This document shows, piece by piece, positions 7,473 to 13,848 of a DNA stretch of 18,201 nucleotides. The number at the start of each line of letters is the position of its first letter. Positions within the stretch are counted from its first letter, which is position 1. The stretch lies in contig JANLTU010000137.1 of the NCBI GenBank assembly GCA_031363085.1, positions 1 to 18,201 of the forward strand. Reading direction: 5' to 3'. This DNA is from UBA6921 sp031363085. Lineage in GTDB: Bacteria > Pseudomonadota > Gammaproteobacteria > SG8-11. A program made the translations under genes and the position numbers. The notes under the pieces were generated by a model that saw only the letters and a program-made list of their open reading frames with translations, searched no databases and was not told the origin of the DNA.

Positions 7473-8853
7473 CGCGACCGTTCAAAGCGCTCTGGCCGAC
7501 ATTGTCGGCCGCGGTCAACTGCTGGTTGATGCGGCCGAGTGCTGGACTTACGGATACGACAACAGCCGGCGCCACACGGCTCCCGATGCAGTAGTGTTTC
7601 CACACACCCACGAACAAGTGTTGCGCATCGTGCGGCTGTGCAACCGGCAGCGCTTGCCACTGCTGGCGCGCGGTCTGGGTAGCGGCACAGTCGGTGCAGC
7701 GGTGCCGCTGCGCGGCGGCGTGGTGCTGGCGATGGAGCGCATGGATAAAATTGTCAACATCGACACCGCCAATCGTGCCTGCGTGGTCGAACCCGGTGTC
7801 ACCAACCAAAACGTGCAAGATGCGCTCGCGCTACAGGGCTTCTTCTGGCCACCCGATCCGACCAGCGCCGCTTACTGCACCATCGGCGGCAATCTCGCCT
7901 TTAACTCGGCCGGGCCGCGTGCGATCAAATACGGCACGCCGCGCGAAAACACTCTGGGCCTGCGCGCCGTCACCGGCGACGGCCGCGAAATCCGCACCGG
8001 CGTGTACACCACCAAGGGCGTGGTGGGTTATGACCTCACGCGCCTGCTGATCGGCTCGGAAGGTACGCTCGCCATCATCACCGAAGCCACGCTCAAGCTC
8101 ACACCATTGCCGCAAAGCAAGCGCACGTTTCAGGCGGCTTACCGCGACATGCGCAGCGCGGCGGCCGCCGTAGCGCGCCTGATGGCGCAACCGGTCACGC
8201 CCTACGTGCTGGAATTCATCGACGGTAACGCCATCGAAATGATCCGCAAATATTCCACTGCGGCGCTGCCCGAAGGTGCCGGAGCGATGCTAATTTTCGA
8301 AATCGACGGACTGGAAGACGGCATGCATGCCGCGATCACGTTGCTGGGCGAAGCCGCGCGCGGCGCCGGCTTGGTGGAGCTGAAAGTCGCCCAATCGCAG
8401 CAGGAAATCGACGCGCTGTGGGCCACGCGCAAGGCGCTATCGCCGGCGCTGCGCACCATCGCGCCGAAAAAAATCAACGAAGACGTGGTGGTGCCAGTGG
8501 CGCGCATGCCAGACCTGATCGACGGGCTGGATCGTCTCGCCCAGCAGTTTGACATTAAAATTATCAACTTCGGGCACGCCGGCAACGGCAACATCCATGT
8601 CAATCTGCTGATCGACCCAGACGATCCCGCTCAACTCAAACGCGCCGAGCAATGTCTCGACAAAGTGTTCTCGCTAGTGCTTGAATTACACGGCACGCTG
8701 TCGGGCGAACACGGCGTGGGTATCGAAAAACGCGAATTCATCGGCCGCGAGCTCGACCCCACGACGCTGGCCCTAATGAAGCAAATCAAAAGCGTGTTTG
8801 ATCCGTTGGGCCTGTTGAATCCGGACAAGATTTTTCCGCTGCAGCAAGCGTAG
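7456..8853 (+). CDS. GlcD-family FAD-linked 2-hydroxyacid dehydrogenase/oxidase
   Basis: The 465-residue protein is a full-length member of the VAO/PCMH flavoprotein group (FAD_binding_4 plus FAD-oxidase C domain), which oxidises D-2-hydroxyacids such as glycolate, D-lactate or D-2-hydroxyglutarate. FAD-binding signatures include G-L-G-S-G-T near 73-78, P-P-D-P-T-S near 132-137, T-I-G-G-N near 142-146 and I-G-S-E-G-T-L-A near 199-206. The substrate domain has N341-E-D-V-V-V-P, the metal-site motif G373-H-A-G-N-G-N-I-H and S416-G-E-H-G-V-G. No glcE or glcF subunit gene is nearby, so substrate and electron acceptor are open. The TTG start lies inside the BON gene, with GAAGG just upstream, giving a 17-base overlap and likely coupling. 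Confidence 0.9.
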   Translation: MSILISATVQSALADIVGRGQLLVDAAECWTYGYDNSRRHTAPDAVVFPHTHEQVLRIVRLCNRQRLPLLARGLGSGTVGAAVPLRGGVVLAMERMDKIVNIDTANRACVVEPGVTNQNVQDALALQGFFWPPDPTSAAYCTIGGNLAFNSAGPRAIKYGTPRENTLGLRAVTGDGREIRTGVYTTKGVVGYDLTRLLIGSEGTLAIITEATLKLTPLPQSKRTFQAAYRDMRSAAAAVARLMAQPVTPYVLEFIDGNAIEMIRKYSTAALPEGAGAMLIFEIDGLEDGMHAAITLLGEAARGAGLVELKVAQSQQEIDALWATRKALSPALRTIAPKKINEDVVVPVARMPDLIDGLDRLAQQFDIKIINFGHAGNGNIHVNLLIDPDDPAQLKRAEQCLDKVFSLVLELHGTLSGEHGVGIEKREFIGRELDPTTLALMKQIKSVFDPLGLLNPDKIFPLQQA

Positions 8854-8962
8854 CGGACGCGCGCATTCCCTGACATTGGTGTTTAGTTTCGAAAGCAGGT
8901 GACGATATACGTTCGAACAGTAGCTCGTCATTCACGCACCCTAAACGGACAGTGTGACCGCC

Positions 8963-9745
8963 ATGCCCGATAGCTTCTCGATCTCGTCCGACGTCCTCAC
9001 CGTCATTAACATCGCCACCATTGCGGCGGCCCTGATCGTCATGGTGGTGGTTGCGTTTTTTGCGATTGCCACGGTGCGCTCGGTCAAGGCTGAATTCAAC
9101 AAAGTAAAAGAAGCCCTCGGCCAGGTCGCTGCCGGCACGTACACCGAGAAACTGCCCCACCCCAGCTTCAAAGAAAGCGCCGAGGTTCTGAGCTACATCG
9201 AACGACTGGCGCATAACCTGCAACGCCAACGCGAAGCCGTTGCAATCTTGGCGTTCTCCGACCACCTGACTAATCTTGCCAACCGCGTGCGTTTCGAAGA
9301 CGAACTCGCACGCGGTTTCAACTTCGCCAAACGCGGTTTGTCGATCTGCGTGGTGATGCTCAACATCTGTGGATTCAGCGAGATCAATGCGCGTGGCGGC
9401 CGCGCCTTGGGCGACCAAGTACTGCGCACCATGGCCAACACCCTGCGCCAAAATATCCGCAAAACCGATTTGGCCGCGCGCTTCGACTCCGACGAATTCG
9501 CGCTGGTGCTGCCCAGCATGGAAACCAACAAAGTCGTCGCGTGGCTGGAACAACTCGAACAGCACTTCATTGCCGCGCAACACGGTGACGAATTGTTGAA
9601 AAGCTTCGAACCACGCCAGTTGCGCTTCGGCTACTCGTTCGTCAGTGAAATCGCCGACAAAGATGCACAAGAAGTCTTCGAGCGCGCCAACCAAGCCCTC
9701 GCCCAAGCAACACCTGACGTAAAGAGCCACATCATCGGCGTTTAG
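8963..9745 (+). CDS. Membrane-anchored protein with a degenerate GGDEF domain
   Basis: The 260-residue product has one transmembrane segment (about residues 13-37), a HAMP-like or coiled linker (40-90) and a diguanylate-cyclase-fold domain (91-245). The fold is recognisable from F98-S-D-H-L-T-N-L-A-N-R near 98-108 and G150-D-Q-V-L-R. The active-site motif is D175-S-D-E-F in place of G-G-D/E-E-F, and the first metal-site aspartate is replaced by N134 (M-L-N-I-C-G-F). Loss of both makes cyclase activity unlikely; a regulatory or nucleotide-binding role is the better guess. I use the ATG at 8963; a GTG at 8954 with GGA close upstream is an alternative adding three residues. It is convergent with the fMet tRNA gene. 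Confidence 0.88.
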   Translation: MPDSFSISSDVLTVINIATIAAALIVMVVVAFFAIATVRSVKAEFNKVKEALGQVAAGTYTEKLPHPSFKESAEVLSYIERLAHNLQRQREAVAILAFSDHLTNLANRVRFEDELARGFNFAKRGLSICVVMLNICGFSEINARGGRALGDQVLRTMANTLRQNIRKTDLAARFDSDEFALVLPSMETNKVVAWLEQLEQHFIAAQHGDELLKSFEPRQLRFGYSFVSEIADKDAQEVFERANQALAQATPDVKSHIIGV

Positions 9746-9796
9746 CGCGAATTGTCGAACTCAAGATATAAAGTTGAATGGGGTAAGAAAGGCACA

Positions 9797-9823
9797 AACA
9801 AAACAGAGACGCCCTGAAAGCGT
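9797..9823 (-). terminator. Weak candidate terminator after the fMet tRNA gene
   Basis: On the minus strand, just beyond the tRNA 3' end, ACGC (9820-9823) can pair with GCGT (9809-9812) over a seven-base loop. A T-rich run (ctctgttttgtttg) follows. The stem is only four pairs, so this is tentative. Confidence 0.35.
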
Positions 9824-9826
9824 AGT

Positions 9827-9903
<77 letters not shown>

Positions 9904-9918
9904 CCGGAGAAGGGGCGT

Positions 9919-9947
9919 ATTCTCGTTGAATCCACCCGACTTTGCAA
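9919..9947 (-). promoter_or_regulatory. Candidate promoter for the fMet tRNA gene
   Basis: On the minus strand TTGCAA (9942-9947) is 17 bases from GAGAAT (9919-9924). A GC-rich discriminator leads to the tRNA 5' end about 15 bases later. A GC-rich discriminator is characteristic of stringently controlled stable-RNA promoters. Confidence 0.5.
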
Positions 9948-9967
9948 TAAGGGTTTTCCGCAACACT

Positions 9968-11083
9968 TCAACGGCTGATGTGACCCACAGTAAGTGAGTA
10001 AGGACCACCGCCAGAAACGAACGGCGAGCCGGCGACCGGTGTCAGCGCACCGGTGATGGCGTCGACCGCATAGGCGCCGATGTTGTTGGCACCGTTGTTC
10101 GCCACATAGGCGTAGTGACGTTGCGGCTCGATCACCACGGCATACGGATACCAATCGGTTTTGAACGGCGAGCCGTGGATTTCCGTGAGCGCACCCGACG
10201 CAGGCTCAATGCGGAACACGCTGATGTCATGACCAGCCCAATTGGCCGCGTACAAAAACTCGCCGTTCGGATCGGTGGTTACCGAATACGGCTTGGCACC
10301 GACGACGAAGGGTGAACCTTTGACTTCCTTCAAGGCACCGTCGACCGCGTCGATGGCGAACGCAGACACCGTGGTAGAGCCATAATTTGACACATACAAG
10401 AAGCGATTGTTGGGCGTCACTTTGGTGTAGATCGGATGCTCGTCGGTTTTTGCCGCCGGGCCGGCCGCGCGCAGCGCACCGGTATTGGTGTCAATGTGAT
10501 AGGCGCCCACCGTGTCCGCGTTGAAACTCGAAACGAAGGCCAACTTGCCGTCAGGTGACGTATTGACGGAAATAGGATGCGCACCGGTCTTTGCGCTGCT
10601 GCCCGTTTTTTTCAGGGCGCCGGTCTTGGCATTAATGGCAAACACCAATGCGACATTGGCGTCTTCATTCGCAACATAGGCGAAGCGCCCGTCCGGCGTC
10701 ACGGTCACTGCGTCCGGATATTTGCCGGCCGCAAACGGCGAGCCGGTGATCGGCGTCAGCCGGCCGGTCTTCGCATCCACGTGGAATCCCGTCACCGTAT
10801 CGGAGCCCTGATTGGCCACGTACACGAAACGGCCGTTGGGCGACACACTCACCGACACCGGATACGCGCCGGTTTTATAGGGCGAGCCGGGTACCGGCAG
10901 CAACGCCCCGGTAGACGCATCAATTTGGTAGGCGGATAAATTGCCATCGACCTGATTGGCCGAATAAATATACTCAACGATGTCGCCGGCTGGGAGTTCA
11001 GCGGCGTGAACACATGCAGATGAAAACACGACCGAAACAAAGACGATCAGAACACCAAAACCATATCCCTGCCGACAACTCAT
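9968..11083 (-). CDS. Secreted seven-repeat YVTN beta-propeller protein (lactonase-like)
   Basis: The 371-residue product starts with a Sec-type signal (hydrophobic core residues 8-22, likely cleavage after V-H-A27). Seven repeats of about 47 residues follow, one per blade of a seven-bladed propeller: Y-V-A-N, F-x-I-D, T-G-A-L, G-S-P-F, P-x-S-V and P-D/N-G-R-F. The family includes 6-phosphogluconolactonase-like and surface-layer YVTN proteins; no catalytic residue can be assigned. The ATG at 11083 is used because GGGAGGGT precedes it and it gives a clean signal peptide; the frame is open upstream to 11161. A hairpin terminator sits only about 26 bases upstream of the start codon, so its transcription start is unclear. 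It is distinct in repeat consensus from the YVTN gene at the window start. Confidence 0.9.
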   Translation of the reverse strand: MSCRQGYGFGVLIVFVSVVFSSACVHAAELPAGDIVEYIYSANQVDGNLSAYQIDASTGALLPVPGSPYKTGAYPVSVSVSPNGRFVYVANQGSDTVTGFHVDAKTGRLTPITGSPFAAGKYPDAVTVTPDGRFAYVANEDANVALVFAINAKTGALKKTGSSAKTGAHPISVNTSPDGKLAFVSSFNADTVGAYHIDTNTGALRAAGPAAKTDEHPIYTKVTPNNRFLYVSNYGSTTVSAFAIDAVDGALKEVKGSPFVVGAKPYSVTTDPNGEFLYAANWAGHDISVFRIEPASGALTEIHGSPFKTDWYPYAVVIEPQRHYAYVANNGANNIGAYAVDAITGALTPVAGSPFVSGGGPYSLTVGHISR

Positions 11084-11086
11084 GCG

Positions 11087-11094
11087 ACCCTCCC
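11087..11094 (-). promoter_or_regulatory. Ribosome-binding site that fixes the second YVTN gene start
   Basis: GGGAGGGT on the minus strand lies directly ahead of the ATG at 11083. It supports that start over in-frame codons further upstream. Confidence 0.65.
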
Positions 11095-11109
11095 GACGGC
11101 TGACGAAAT

Positions 11110-11130
11110 AAAAAGGCGCACCGAAGCGCC
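11110..11130 (-). terminator. Rho-independent terminator closing the sulfur operon
   Basis: On the minus strand GGCGC (11126-11130) pairs with GCGCC (11115-11119) around a six-base TTCGGT loop, followed by TTTTT and ATTT. It lies about 80 bases after the DUF1641 stop, so it would end the dsrE-tusA-sqr-DUF1641 transcript. It is also about 26 bases upstream of the second YVTN start codon, so it could act as an attenuator for that gene. Confidence 0.75.
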
Positions 11131-11209
11131 CAAGATGCAAATGATACTGCGCCTTAGCCACGCGCGACCAGCAGCAGGCAGCTCGATCAGCAAACCCCTC
11201 ATGGGCAGA

Positions 11210-11818
11210 TTATTTGTCGGTTGTTCCGCTTGGCGCCCGCATGTGCTTGCCCAGCGCAAACATGAAACGCAACGTTTCTTGATTGTCTGCATCGCGCAGC
11301 ATCTGCCATAACGGACCCACGCCGCCGACAGGGGGTCCGTGCTTGACTTCGTTGCTGGCGGTTTCGAAGCAGCCCAGCAGCTTTTCCAGCATCGACATAC
11401 GATCCAAGAGCCGCGACAACCCATCCACCATACGTTCGAGTGACCCATTCGATTCCAGGCGCTCAAGCAACGACACCAGTCGATCCACGCCGCTGCGATT
11501 CAAGCGGTCGACCAAGGTCATGCCGTTGCTCAGGGTATCGGCCAGCCGCACGACCATCTCGTCGGTCACCGCATCTTGCGCAGCGCCGAGCACACGCGCC
11601 AATTGCGCAATGCGTTCCAGGTCGCCGTCGTTGACCACGCGCGCCAAAATCGGAATCGCCTTATCCAGCCCCGAACGATTGACTTGATCGAGCAAGTCCA
11701 CACCACCGCTAACGGCTTCGGTTAAGCGTCCGACCATGTCGTCGGTCAGCGCATCTTGCGCCGCGACTATCACGCGCTCGACTTCCTGGCTCACGCTGCT
11801 TGTTTGTTCTGTGCTCAT
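11210..11818 (-). CDS. DUF1641 family protein with an internal 60-residue duplication
   Basis: The 202-residue protein is helical and acidic. Residues 19-78 and 79-138 are a tandem repeat with an exact 60-residue period: A-A-Q-D-A-L-T-D-D-M opens the first and A-A-Q-D-A-V-T-D-E-M the second, and N-R-S-G and L-E-R recur at matching places. The C-terminal part (about 165-195: G-P-L-W-Q-M-L-R-D, then L-R-F-M-F-A-L-G-K) fits the short conserved segment of the DUF1641 family. The family's biochemical role is not established; members often sit beside sulfide:quinone oxidoreductase-like or formate dehydrogenase genes. Here it is the last gene of the sulfur operon, 12 bases after the SQR-like gene, with GGAG ahead of the ATG at 11818. 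A scaffold or membrane-partner role for the SQR-like enzyme is only a guess. Confidence 0.8.
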   Translation of the reverse strand: MSTEQTSSVSQEVERVIVAAQDALTDDMVGRLTEAVSGGVDLLDQVNRSGLDKAIPILARVVNDGDLERIAQLARVLGAAQDAVTDEMVVRLADTLSNGMTLVDRLNRSGVDRLVSLLERLESNGSLERMVDGLSRLLDRMSMLEKLLGCFETASNEVKHGPPVGGVGPLWQMLRDADNQETLRFMFALGKHMRAPSGTTDK

Positions 11819-11830
11819 GACGCGTCTCCG

Positions 11831-12964
11831 TTACAACAAGCCCCGAACCGAATTCCAATAGAGCTTGTTATACGCAAGCTTGAACCAGTGAATTGCCTTG
11901 GTCGGAACCTTTGGATCAGGGGGTGTTGTGTAATTGAACATCGCGTAGGTCGCGCGGTCTTTGCCGGCCTGAATGAAGCAAAACACCTTGCCGTCATAGT
12001 CACGCACCGGCATGCCAAGCTTTACCGTCGCGGCGATATTCTCCCCCAAGGCTTCGGCCTCGAAGTGCGCGGTCGACCCGGCCTTACTGATCGGAATGTT
12101 AGTGGTGTCACCCAGCACAAATACATTAGTGCGGCCTTCCATATTGAGCCGCGTGCGATGAGTCGGAATAAATCCGTTTTGTCCCAACGCATTCTTCTCC
12201 ACAACTTCCATGCCCTTGTGCGCCGGAATTGCGATGAGCAGGTCGTACGGCGTATCGGTGCCTTCTTCGCTGCGCAATATTTTATTTTTGCCGTCGACTT
12301 CTTTCATGTTGAACAGCGTTTCATAAGTGATGCCCAGCCGCCCGAACTCCGGCGTAGCCCACTTCGCGACATTCTCCAAACTATGCGTACGGCCGATCGG
12401 ATAAGTGTAGTGAATCTGAACTTTGTCGCGGATGCCGCGATCTTTGAAGTAGTCGTTCAGCATGAAGGTGATTTCCAACGGCGCCATCGGACACTTGTGC
12501 GGCACGCCTACGGTAATCACGACTTTGCCGCCTTGAAATTGTTGCAGCGTTTTAAACATCTTCACCGCCGACTCTTCGGTGTAAAACGTTTCCGAATTCT
12601 CGGCCAAACCGGGAATCGTTTCCGGCACCATGCGCGAACCGGTGGCAATCACCAGGATGTCATAGTCGATGCTCGTGCCGCTTTTGGTCGTGACCTGATT
12701 CTTGTCCAGTGCAAACTGCTCGACCGGATCAACGTGAAATTCAATGCTCGGCTCAAGCAAACTACGTTGATCGCGATATAACTCGTCCGGCATCATCTTG
12801 CCGACCGCCACGTACAACAAGCCGGGCTGGTACATATGGCGTTCCGAGGCTGATAACAAGATCAAGCGTGCTTTGCCGCTTTTCAGCTCGCCACTCAAAC
12901 GGCGCGCCAAGTTGTTTGCCAAGATCGTCCCGCCCGTTCCACCACCTACGATGACAATCTTCAC
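11831..12964 (-). CDS. Sulfide:quinone oxidoreductase-like FAD flavoprotein
   Basis: The 377-residue protein is a two-dinucleotide-binding-domain flavoprotein of the SQR / flavocytochrome-c sulfide dehydrogenase type. It would oxidise sulfide to sulfane sulfur and pass electrons to quinone at the membrane. It begins with the FAD motif G7-G-G-T-G-G; A-T-G-S near 107-110 and V-L-G-D-T-T-N near 283-289 bind FAD. C158 (H-K-C-P-M-A-P) and C329 (K-V-F-C-F) match the two redox-active SQR cysteines; the third cysteine of some SQRs is absent. The last 20 residues (H-W-F-K-L-A-Y near 359) look like a C-terminal amphipathic membrane anchor. The GTG at 12964 is preferred over the GTG at 12979 because AAGGAGGT lies four bases ahead of it. 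It is third in the operon. Other persulfide or thiol substrates are possible. Confidence 0.85.
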   Translation of the reverse strand: MKIVIVGGGTGGTILANNLARRLSGELKSGKARLILLSASERHMYQPGLLYVAVGKMMPDELYRDQRSLLEPSIEFHVDPVEQFALDKNQVTTKSGTSIDYDILVIATGSRMVPETIPGLAENSETFYTEESAVKMFKTLQQFQGGKVVITVGVPHKCPMAPLEITFMLNDYFKDRGIRDKVQIHYTYPIGRTHSLENVAKWATPEFGRLGITYETLFNMKEVDGKNKILRSEEGTDTPYDLLIAIPAHKGMEVVEKNALGQNGFIPTHRTRLNMEGRTNVFVLGDTTNIPISKAGSTAHFEAEALGENIAATVKLGMPVRDYDGKVFCFIQAGKDRATYAMFNYTTPPDPKVPTKAIHWFKLAYNKLYWNSVRGLL

Positions 12965-12968
12965 GCCC

Positions 12969-12976
12969 ACCTCCTT
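12969..12976 (-). promoter_or_regulatory. Strong ribosome-binding site that fixes the SQR-like gene start
   Basis: AAGGAGGT on the minus strand is four bases ahead of the GTG at 12964. If translation began at the earlier GTG (12979) this consensus site would be wasted inside the coding region, so the shorter product is favoured. Confidence 0.75.
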
Positions 12977-13045
12977 CACGAGTTACAGGAACCGCAGCGT
13001 GCAGATGCACCTCCAGCGCAATTCCAGGTTTTTCTGTTGGTGCGA

Positions 13046-13276
13046 TTATTTTTTCTTGCGCACCGACACATGCCACACGCCGGCTTCTTCGGTGCTTCCC
13101 AAATAGTCATGCCCGACCTTGCGGATCCACTCCGGAATATCCTTGGCCGAACCTTGATCGGTCGAGAGTATTTCCAGTTCGTCCCCGACTTGAGCGGACT
13201 TCATTGCCGCGATCAACTCCATTAACGGACCGGGGCAATAGCTGCCGCGTGCGTCGACAATTTTCTTTTCCGCCAT
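13046..13276 (-). CDS. TusA-family sulfur carrier protein
   Basis: The 76-residue protein has the family length and the C14-P-G-P17 motif at the start of the first helix (G-S-Y-C-P-G-P). In TusA that cysteine carries a persulfide and hands sulfur to partners such as DsrE-type proteins. GGAGGAAAG precedes the ATG at 13276. It is second in the operon, 30 bases after the DsrE-like gene and about 80 bases before the SQR-like gene. This neighbourhood suggests dissimilatory sulfur transfer more than tRNA thiolation, but the sequence alone does not separate the two. Confidence 0.9.
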   Translation of the reverse strand: MAEKKIVDARGSYCPGPLMELIAAMKSAQVGDELEILSTDQGSAKDIPEWIRKVGHDYLGSTEEAGVWHVSVRKKK

Positions 13277-13306
13277 GTCAGCTTTCCTCCCGAACTTGCA
13301 TCAATC

Positions 13307-13696
13307 TTAAAATGACCACACCTGCCCCCCGCTGGCATCGCTCAGAAACTTGGTCAGCCCCAAGGGCTCGGAAAGATAGGGATCCAGGTCGGCGGGCTGC
13401 AAGCCCAAAATATCCATTGCCATGGAACACGGATAGATTTTGGCATCGCCAAGTTCCACCGCGTGCTGAAACAGGGTTTTGAACGGCGGTGCATTTTTTT
13501 TCTCAAGCAACACGCCCACACGCCCTTCCGCCGGTGCCAGTTCGTTTGCACCTTTAACGAAATATTCCAATGCATTCATCGACAGGAACACCACCACTTG
13601 GTTGCCGCTCACCGCCCCGACCGACGCAATCATGGCCGCCATTTGCAGTTGTTCACGCATGCCGGACAGCGCCACGATACTGATTCGTTCCGCCAT
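13307..13696 (-). CDS. DsrE-family sulfur-transfer protein
   Basis: The 129-residue protein fits the DsrE/DsrF-like (DsrE2/DsrE3 type) sulfurtransferase fold: a first strand I-S-I-V-A-L-S-G, a helix M-A-A-M-I-A, then V-V-V-F-L-S-M near residues 34-40. The only cysteine is C90 (I-Y-P-C-S-M-A-M-D), at the position of the conserved persulfide-carrying cysteine of this family. The ATG at 13696 follows AGGAGAAACA. An earlier in-frame start at 13735 would add 13 poorly conserved residues. It opens the operon with TusA-like, SQR-like and DUF1641 genes, so it probably exchanges sulfane sulfur with the TusA-like protein. Confidence 0.87.
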   Translation of the reverse strand: MAERISIVALSGMREQLQMAAMIASVGAVSGNQVVVFLSMNALEYFVKGANELAPAEGRVGVLLEKKNAPPFKTLFQHAVELGDAKIYPCSMAMDILGLQPADLDPYLSEPLGLTKFLSDASGGQVWSF

Positions 13697-13713
13697 TGTT
13701 TCTCCTGATTGTT

Positions 13714-13727
13714 TAGCGCACGCGCTA
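13714..13727. promoter_or_regulatory. Perfect palindrome in the leader of the sulfur operon
   Basis: TAGCGC-AC-GCGCTA has six-base arms and a two-base centre. It sits just upstream of the ribosome-binding site of the first operon gene. It could be an operator for a repressor; as RNA the two-base loop would be strained. I could not find a convincing -35/-10 pair in the 152-base gap (13697-13848). A second AT-rich palindrome, GATTT-TTT-AAATC, is at 13797-13809. Confidence 0.35.
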
Positions 13728-13848
13728 CTGTGCACCCATCACAATTGACCCGTCTAGCATTTCATTGGCAGACATTTGAGCACGGCCTTTGTTCCCGATT
13801 TTTTAAATCAAAGATAGCCGGCTTTGCGTCTTGCAACGGATTACGCCG

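Noticed and set aside
8854..8953. Two TTCGAA sites ahead of the GGDEF gene as an operator
   Set aside because: The hexamer is short and self-complementary, the two copies are about 26 bases apart, and no matching promoter elements with normal spacing could be found around them.
8786..9730. 314-codon minus-strand open frame opposite the GGDEF gene
   Set aside because: It covers the GGDEF-fold coding region and the end of the oxidase gene in antisense; the plus-strand proteins are recognisable and this one is not.
11756..12781. 341-codon plus-strand open frame opposite the SQR-like gene
   Set aside because: It is a shadow of the minus-strand SQR-like gene, which has a clear FAD motif, catalytic cysteines and ribosome-binding site.
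13797..13809. AT-rich palindrome GATTT-TTT-AAATC as an M48 terminator
   Set aside because: An AT-only stem this short would not terminate transcription, and no GC-rich stem or T-run follows the M48 stop codon.
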